From contig NC_052396.1 in NCBI RefSeq assembly GCF_009389715.1, positions 14,283,888-14,347,887 of the forward strand: a stretch of DNA of 64,000 nucleotides. Direction: 5' to 3'. A program made the position numbers and the translations under genes. Position 1 is the stretch's first letter, and every line of letters starts with the position of its first letter. Positions 58,650 to 64,000 of this stretch are shown one piece after another. The notes under the pieces were generated by a model. It ran no database searches. It saw only the letters and a list, made by a program, of their open reading frames with translations, and was not told the DNA's origin. This DNA comes from Phoenix dactylifera. Taxonomy: Eukaryota > Streptophyta > Magnoliopsida > Arecales > Arecaceae.

Positions 58650-60101
58650 CCTTGGTCAACTAGGTGCGCATGTACTGGTCTAGCCACCCGCACCAGATAA
58701 GTGCTTCGATTTCGTCCTTGAGCTGGGCATACTCCTCAGTGTCATGGTCATGATCCTGGTGGAAGCAACATTGTTTCTTCTTGCCCATCTTGGTCACTAG
58801 GCTCCTCATCGGATATGAAGGGTGTAGGTAGCCTCGACCCGCGATCTCCATGAGATTTGGGCCCCCAGGGCGGTGATGGGGATATACTTCTCAATTTATG
58901 AGAAGAGCTCCTGGGCCGCCGTAGGCTCTTCTCGCGTCGAGGTGAGACACTTCGACACTCTCTTCGCCCCTCGTGATCCCGTTTGGCCCTCGGGGAGGTC
59001 TTCCGCCCGTAGATTTGTGGAGGAAAGCCATGGCTTCTTCAGCGTTGACATACTTGTTGGCTTGTACCAATGTTTTAGCGAAGTCGTCGGGGAAGCGCTT
59101 TTCTAGGGAGAAGAGGAAGGTCAATGGCTGGAGACCGCTCTTCATCACAGACATTAAGACTGATTGGTCCAAGTTGTCGACCTCCAACATCGCCGCATTG
59201 AAGCAGCCGATGTATTTTTTGAGGGATTTCTCCTCTCTCTACTTGATGTCGAGCAGTGCGTTCGAGCCGCGGTGTCGTCGGGGAATCTCTTAGGAGACGA
59301 AGTGCGCTGCGAAGAGGTGGGCGAGATGGTGGATGGATTCGAGCCAAAGATCGAAGAATCAGAATTGGGCTGCTTTGTGGAGGGTCGCAGAGAATGCCTT
59401 GCAAAGTACGACGTCATTGGCTCCGTCCAGCATCATGAGAGCCTCGAAGCTCTCGAGGTAGTCTAAGAGATTCGAGGTGCCATCATATGGTTCCACCTGC
59501 GGCATCTTGAACCAAGGTAGGATCGGCTCCTCCATGATCTGCTGGAAAAAGGGGGACTTTGAGAAGAAGTTAAAATCGTTGCCGGCCCTCGGAGCCTGTT
59601 CTTTACGGGCTTGAATTTGCCGGCCCATTTACTTGATCCTCCTATAGAGGTCGGCTCCCCGTTGGGATGGGGACTCTACGAGGCAGGCAAGTAAGAGGCT
59701 CTGAACGGAATCCCAACCAAAATGGAGACTAGGAGCGCATCGTCTTCCATTCTGGCTAGGGATGCTTCGTCGAGAGTGTCGACTCTGACGTGACCGCTCG
59801 AGATTCTAGTCCTGGGGGCGATGGTTGATCAGACACGTGTGGCGCGCTGGTGACTTGGAGTGGGGGCCAGGCTGGTTGAATTCTGGTCGGGTCGGCCCCA
59901 ATTATGCTACTGCCTGCTGCAGGCCCGAGACCGCCATGGTTAACGCCCGTACCTGCTAAGTGAGTAGGTTGAACTGCTCCTTGTCTACAAGCACAGGGAG
60001 ATATCCTGTGGAGCAAGTTTGGGGCTCTATAACGACGATCGAAAAGTCGGAGCATGGCGTTGCAAAGCACGCGACACGCTACGGGTTCCCCGCGACTTCA
60101 T
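58650..60101 (-). pseudogene. gag relic of element C
   Basis: ATG near 60101 opens a frame interrupted by several stops and at least two frame changes. Recognisable parts are FFSKSPFFQQIMEEPILPWFK (N-terminal gag), MLEVDNLDQSVLMSVMKSGL with FSLEKRFPDDFAK (gag core), and a knuckle region CCFHQDHDHDTEEYAQ in which the last Cys is lost. It cannot encode a working Gag. Confidence 0.85.
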
Positions 60102-60169
60102 GCCAGTCATCTCTCCTTTTGATTAAGGTTGATGTGGCAGGCGGTAGGACCTTTCCTCTATTACCAATC

Positions 60170-60733
60170 TGTTGTCGCCGTATCCAGACCAAGATAGGAG
60201 CGCAGCTCAGATGGCCTTAAAGGTCGGCTGGAGACGGGCTGAGTAGGTTGGTTGAGGCATTGAGCGTTGGACTCCTTCGCTGGGTGGCTTGCAAAAAGTC
60301 CACTTTCTGAAGAATTTCTGGCAAGGATCCTCCGATGTCTAAGTCAGAACAACGAGACAATAGTAAAGAAGGAAGAGATTTTAGCAGAGTGAAGACTCAG
60401 TGAGAAGGGCAGCGTGTTGCACACCTTAGGTCCCTTGGGTTGTTTCCCTTATATAGGAGAGCTAGCCTTGTCGTTATTTAGGTCGATGTGACGTGCATAA
60501 TGCTAGGCAGCATAGGTCAGTCCATATGGACAAAGTGCGGTGCAGGTCTTACGCCGGACGTGGGGCTGCCATGATCACAAACTGTTAAGACTATCGGTTA
60601 GTTGGCTGTTAATTGTTTTTCGCGGCCGGTGACTCCTCGGTTGGAGCCGAAGTCGTTCACCAGGCTTTATGTCCGAGGATAGGAAGGTCGGTGAGGCTAG
60701 AGTCAGTGAGGCCCGAGATCGAGATATCCAACA
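60170..60733 (-). repeat. LTR of element C (564 bp)
   Basis: Starts TGTTGTCG and ends TCCAACA, a clean TGTTG...CAACA pair. Its inner edge is followed by a primer-binding-site-like block alignable with elements A and B. A TATA-like TTATATAGG occurs near 60449-60457, readable on the minus strand as CCTATATAA. It is shorter and more decayed than the LTRs of A and B. Confidence 0.75.
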
Positions 60734-61163
60734 TTTTTTCTATCAATAATAATAATAAAAATAGACTCAGAATTATAAATTTCAAAGCAAAATGGTGGAG
60801 AAGGTAACATGCATTTCACTTCCTCGGTAAACTTCTAGTTGTCCATAAAGGTCGATCGCTAAAATTATCGCTTTGATTGGCCCAAAACTGCGTACGTTGC
60901 ACCATCTGCGGGCCATGGGCTGCCGGCAAGATATCGCATGGAACGTTTTTGTTTGTAATTATTAACCGGACAAGTGCCTGACCGACTGACCTAGGGAAGA
61001 TCTCCGCACAAAAAGCCAAACGCGAATAAGGTCGTAACTTTTGGTGGTTGGGTCGGTTCGGAGGGTTTTTATTTATTATTTCTGTCGGGAGTTTTAGCAT
61101 AGGAGAGGGAACACCTCTTAACTCTCGGCCCCTTTTGCTATCGGCCCCTTTTGGAGATTAGGG
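60734..61163. other. ERMP1-like gene promoter region
   Basis: Unique-looking sequence between element C and the TATA box, with (AAT)n at 60745-60757 and GGCCCCTTTT words near 61129-61152. Element C therefore ends within about 460 bp of the inferred transcription start. Confidence 0.5.
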
Positions 61164-61170
61164 TATAAAA
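61164..61170 (+). promoter_or_regulatory. TATA box of the ERMP1-like gene
   Basis: TATAAAA follows AGGG and lies about 30 bp upstream of the inferred start near 61195. A strong donor GAAAAAAG|GTACGC ends a short untranslated exon at 61238. Confidence 0.6.
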
Positions 61171-61194
61171 CCATTAGAGCAGAGGCGACAAAGA

Positions 61195-61238
61195 AAGTGC
61201 CTGCTATTGCTGTTTGAGCGTCAGAGAGTGGAAAAAAG
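61195..61238 (+). other. untranslated first exon of the ERMP1-like gene (inferred)
   Basis: Lies between the TATA box and the donor at 61239. It would splice to the acceptor TTTTGTAG at 62796, one base before the ATG. The intervening 1.56-kb 5' UTR intron includes a (TA)n near 62553-62573. No in-frame ATG precedes 62798. Confidence 0.5.
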
Positions 61239-62797
61239 GTACGCACTCCGCCTCGTCTTGGCTCCAATTCTATTTTTCTTCTTTGTATTATACTCAATTC
61301 CGTTGTGATCGCAGCTTCTTTTCGTTTAATTTCTACGTATCATCTTTCTAATTCTGTCACCGTGACCATCGTTTCTGTTCTGTTTTGTTGTTACCGTTTT
61401 ACAAGAAACGGATTTTCTTTGTTTCTTTTTTTCTTTTCGCGATAAAAGGATTGTAGGGCTGCAACTTGATCTAGATTATGTGATGCTCTTCTTGATTTAT
61501 TTGTCGTGCCAAAAAGTTTGTTGTTATTATGATGTTCTTCTTATTTATTTGGACTAAAGATTGTAGCCGTGTCTCAAATTAGCATACTTCACAGTTTATG
61601 CGACGCGATCCACAGGGTAATTCTTGATAACATCGTCTTCTTCTTTTTCTTCTTCTTCTTTTCCTTAAGATTTTAGAAGGGTGAGGATGAAGATGAAGAA
61701 TTCATTACTAGCTGTTTATATGTCCTTACTGTTTTAGTGTATTGAGTCAAGGCTTGATGGTTATATTTTATCTTTGAATAGTCAGGTTTAGTTGTCAAAT
61801 AAGATATAGGCAGCAGGTTTCTTAACCCTCTTTACATAGTTTTGTTTTTCAGAAATGGTATGATCCTAAAAGCTTTCAATAGCTGAATGTAAGTTCAAAG
61901 CCTGTATAAATATTTAGTTAGGAAAATGTTTATAATTGTCATTTAGATCAAAAAGGATGAGAATTATATTGGAAGTCTAGATCTGAAATCATAAACACAT
62001 GCATGCATTCATGCATGCATAAATACGTATACAGATAACCAGTGATTTTTACTCTTCTGCACAAGGTCTAATGATTTAAAACCAACGGTGTCCCATCTAA
62101 ATTGAATATCCAAACCATTGAATGTGATCTACACCGTGAGAAAAAAATACGCAAAAACCAAAAATCATGTGTCTTGGTAGTTCTTAGCCGAACAATCAGA
62201 TGGATGCAAAAGATGAACGATTTTAGTAGCATAATACTATGTTTTGCTATGAAGTAATCATCATGATCTCCCGAGTTCTGATTTACCTACATTTTGAGAT
62301 GTTCAGATTGCCACTAATGAAGTAGATTTTCATTTATTTGCCTCATCATGTATTTTAGCACATTAACCCGATTGACACTGTTCATTTTTTACCCATTTGA
62401 TACATTTGTTTTAGATCTCCAAGATATGTTTTTTATTTTTGCTTTCTAGGCATTTTTAGATGTGTAAATATTCAATTTGGATGCTCCATTGTTGATTTTT
62501 GAATCTTTAAACCTTTTACTAAAGATTTAACTTTTAGTGTACAGTCTAGCCTGTATATATATATATATATATATTAACTTTCAAAAATTTACGGAACTTT
62601 ACGCATTTGTTTTTTTTTAGATAATCGGGTGCTTGATTATGTCAATTTTTACTCGATGTTTCATTTTATGCACCAATGATCCCTAGGCATCATTATAAAA
62701 ATTTCATTATTCAAACACACATATATGCAACCGCAATGAATTTTGTGTAATGCCTATGCTTGATAATTGCTTTATTTCTCTGTATTTATTTTGTAGG

Positions 62798-63109
62798 ATG
62801 CGTCGGAGACCCAACACCACTCTCTCGACAGCTAAACCATCTAGCGATGATGAAAAACCATCTTCAAGAGAAGTTGAAGATCAAAGACCGAAACGGTCAG
62901 CATTTTTGTGGCTGGCATTATTTGTCCTCCTCCTCAATGGCTCATGGGCAGTCTACCATTTTCAATTTGAGAAGCTCCCTTTGCCTCTCAGTACCGAGAA
63001 GGCAGGTAAACGTGGCTTCTCAGAAGCATCAGCAATGGAGCATGTCAAGTATTTGACAAAATTTGGTCCTCATCCTGTTGGTTCAGATGCTCTTGATCTT
63101 GCATTGCAG
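62798..63109 (+). CDS. ER metallopeptidase 1-like protein, peptidase family M28, first coding exon (partial)
   Basis: ATG at 62798 directly follows a splice acceptor. The exon gives 104 codons ending ...LDLALQ with donor CAG|GTTCAT at 63109/63110. Residues 1-38 are a charged cytosolic tail (MRRRPNTTLSTAK...). Residues 39-60 (SAFLWLALFVLLLNGSWAVY) form a membrane anchor. Residues 70-104 (EKAGKRGFSEASAMEHVKYL, then TKFGPHPVGSDALDLAL) match the entry to the M28 Zn-peptidase domain of ERMP1-type proteins. Family members are multi-pass ER membrane proteins; substrates in plants are not established. The catalytic metal ligands are in later exons outside the window, so activity cannot be judged. Confidence 0.87.
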
Positions 63110-64000
63110 GTTCATATACACATTTTCATGTCTCTATATAGTTGCATTTTTTCCCCAGTTTTATGTTATTCTTTTTGCAGTCTTTATGGTTAATTGTCAT
63201 ACATCATGAATGCTCTGCATCTTTATATTTGTATCATATAATCCTGACTTTAAAACCTTCCTTTGATGGACTGATTTTGATGTTTCTTGATTGATTTTTG
63301 GTAGTTGTGAAACATCGCTGCACTAAAAATGTGATTTGCTGAGTGAAACGCATGCAAAGCACTTTGATTTTGTGTCTAGTGATAAATGGAAATTTGATTG
63401 AAAGTAATAGTAAATATTCTGTTTCTTTGGATGTTTAGGGCATATATCCATTTGCCCTTGTGCAAATGGATGCTGCTATTTAATATCAGGACAAAGTACA
63501 TAAGTATATAAAACACAATTAATGGTTAAGCACCAGGCCAAAGATTTTGCATTTTAGAACATCTAGTGATGGCAGTCATAAAATTAAGAACTTGATGGTG
63601 ACCAAAATGCAAGCAGGTAGGAGTCAGTCATAGCAGAATCTAATTCAAAATTCATGGCATGCTTTTGGATAGAAGTGTATTACTGTTCCAACTAACAGTG
63701 CTAGGGATTTGTCTGATGTATTAGTTGCTTGATCATGAAAATATCACGTTTGGGCATCAAATCAAGGGCATTGTGCATTGTTGGCAACTTAATGTAGCAC
63801 GAGTACTTCTAAGAGGTCAAAGGTAATTAAGTAATTATTTGTATATTTGGATATTAATTTTTGAATTGGATTCTCAGCCTATTTTTAGGGGAATTTCTGA
63901 TGAGTTTTATGTCATTACTGATTTTTGTAGATTTCCATAGAAATTTTGTCATGTAAAATAATTCTTTTGTTTGTTATTCCCTGAAGTCCAACTTGAGTGT
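63110..64000 (+). other. intron of the ERMP1-like gene, running off the window
   Basis: AT-rich sequence without a recognisable next exon (no M28-like frame found), so the intron is at least 0.89 kb. Confidence 0.6.

Larger units (their letters stand above)
57086..60733 (-). mobile_element. decayed Tat-related element C: gag and one LTR, pol absent
   Basis: On the minus strand: LTR (60733-60170), decayed primer-binding site TTGGTAATAGAGG, gag relic (60101-58650), short non-coding sequence, then a 70-bp tandem array. Gag blocks (FKMPQVEPYDG, FHQDHDHDTEEYAQLKDEIEAL) match elements A and B. No protease, RT, RNase H or integrase sequence lies between gag and the array. The left limit is set by the array; no 3' LTR was recognised. 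Confidence 0.85.

Overview
The window is plant nuclear DNA. It shows interrupted genes with GT-AG introns, an intron-split kelch gene, an exosome RRP4 gene and a CrRLK1L receptor kinase relic. It also carries plant-specific Tat-lineage Ty3/gypsy retrotransposons and plant L1 and RTE LINE remnants. Long introns, moderate genic GC and the Tat-rich content suggest a non-grass monocot, possibly a palm. That taxon call is an inference with low confidence.

Layout from left to right. 1-4312 is the 5' part of a minus-strand Tat element (A), with an LTR and an uninterrupted 1152-codon gag-pol reading frame that runs off the left edge. 4313-8990 is mostly featureless apart from an L1 RNase H relic near 7.1-7.5 kb. 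9361-14375 is a complete nine-exon kelch-repeat gene on the plus strand. 16233-16306 is a tRNA-Val(TAC) gene. 16.3-19.6 kb holds several local tandem duplications, including a 4 x 174 bp array. 19890-22499 (minus) is a decayed FERONIA-type receptor kinase. 26514-26780 is the first exon of a secreted protein with a probable EB_dh-like haem-binding domain.

A second, two-LTR Tat element (B, 26952-38851, minus) starts 171 bp into the intron of that exon. Element B has a broken gag-pol, a 117-bp tandem array downstream of pol, and a plus-strand antisense gene (28625-30715) with its own TATA box and introns. The downstream exons of the host gene are not visible after element B.

38.9-42.3 kb is intergenic with small tandem repeats. 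The RRP4 gene follows: a probable untranslated first exon near 42.4 kb and seven coding exons from 47126 to 55859. Its 5' intron appears to hold a PPR pseudogene, and its last intron holds an RTE LINE remnant. 57086-60733 is an old third Tat relative (C, minus) that keeps gag and one LTR, has lost pol, and carries about 13.5 copies of a 70-bp repeat. The window ends with the promoter, 5' UTR intron and first coding exon of an ERMP1-like M28 metallopeptidase (62798-63109 and beyond).

The three Tat elements lie in the same orientation and form a series: open (A), stop-riddled but structurally complete (B), and pol-less and decayed (C). Each carries a different short tandem array in non-coding sequence. 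The host genes are ordinary housekeeping loci (RNA exosome, kelch protein, ER peptidase) and do not form a pathway. The least ordinary biology is inside the elements: the antisense intron-containing gene, the CCGAC-rich U3 array and the mosaic LTR pair.
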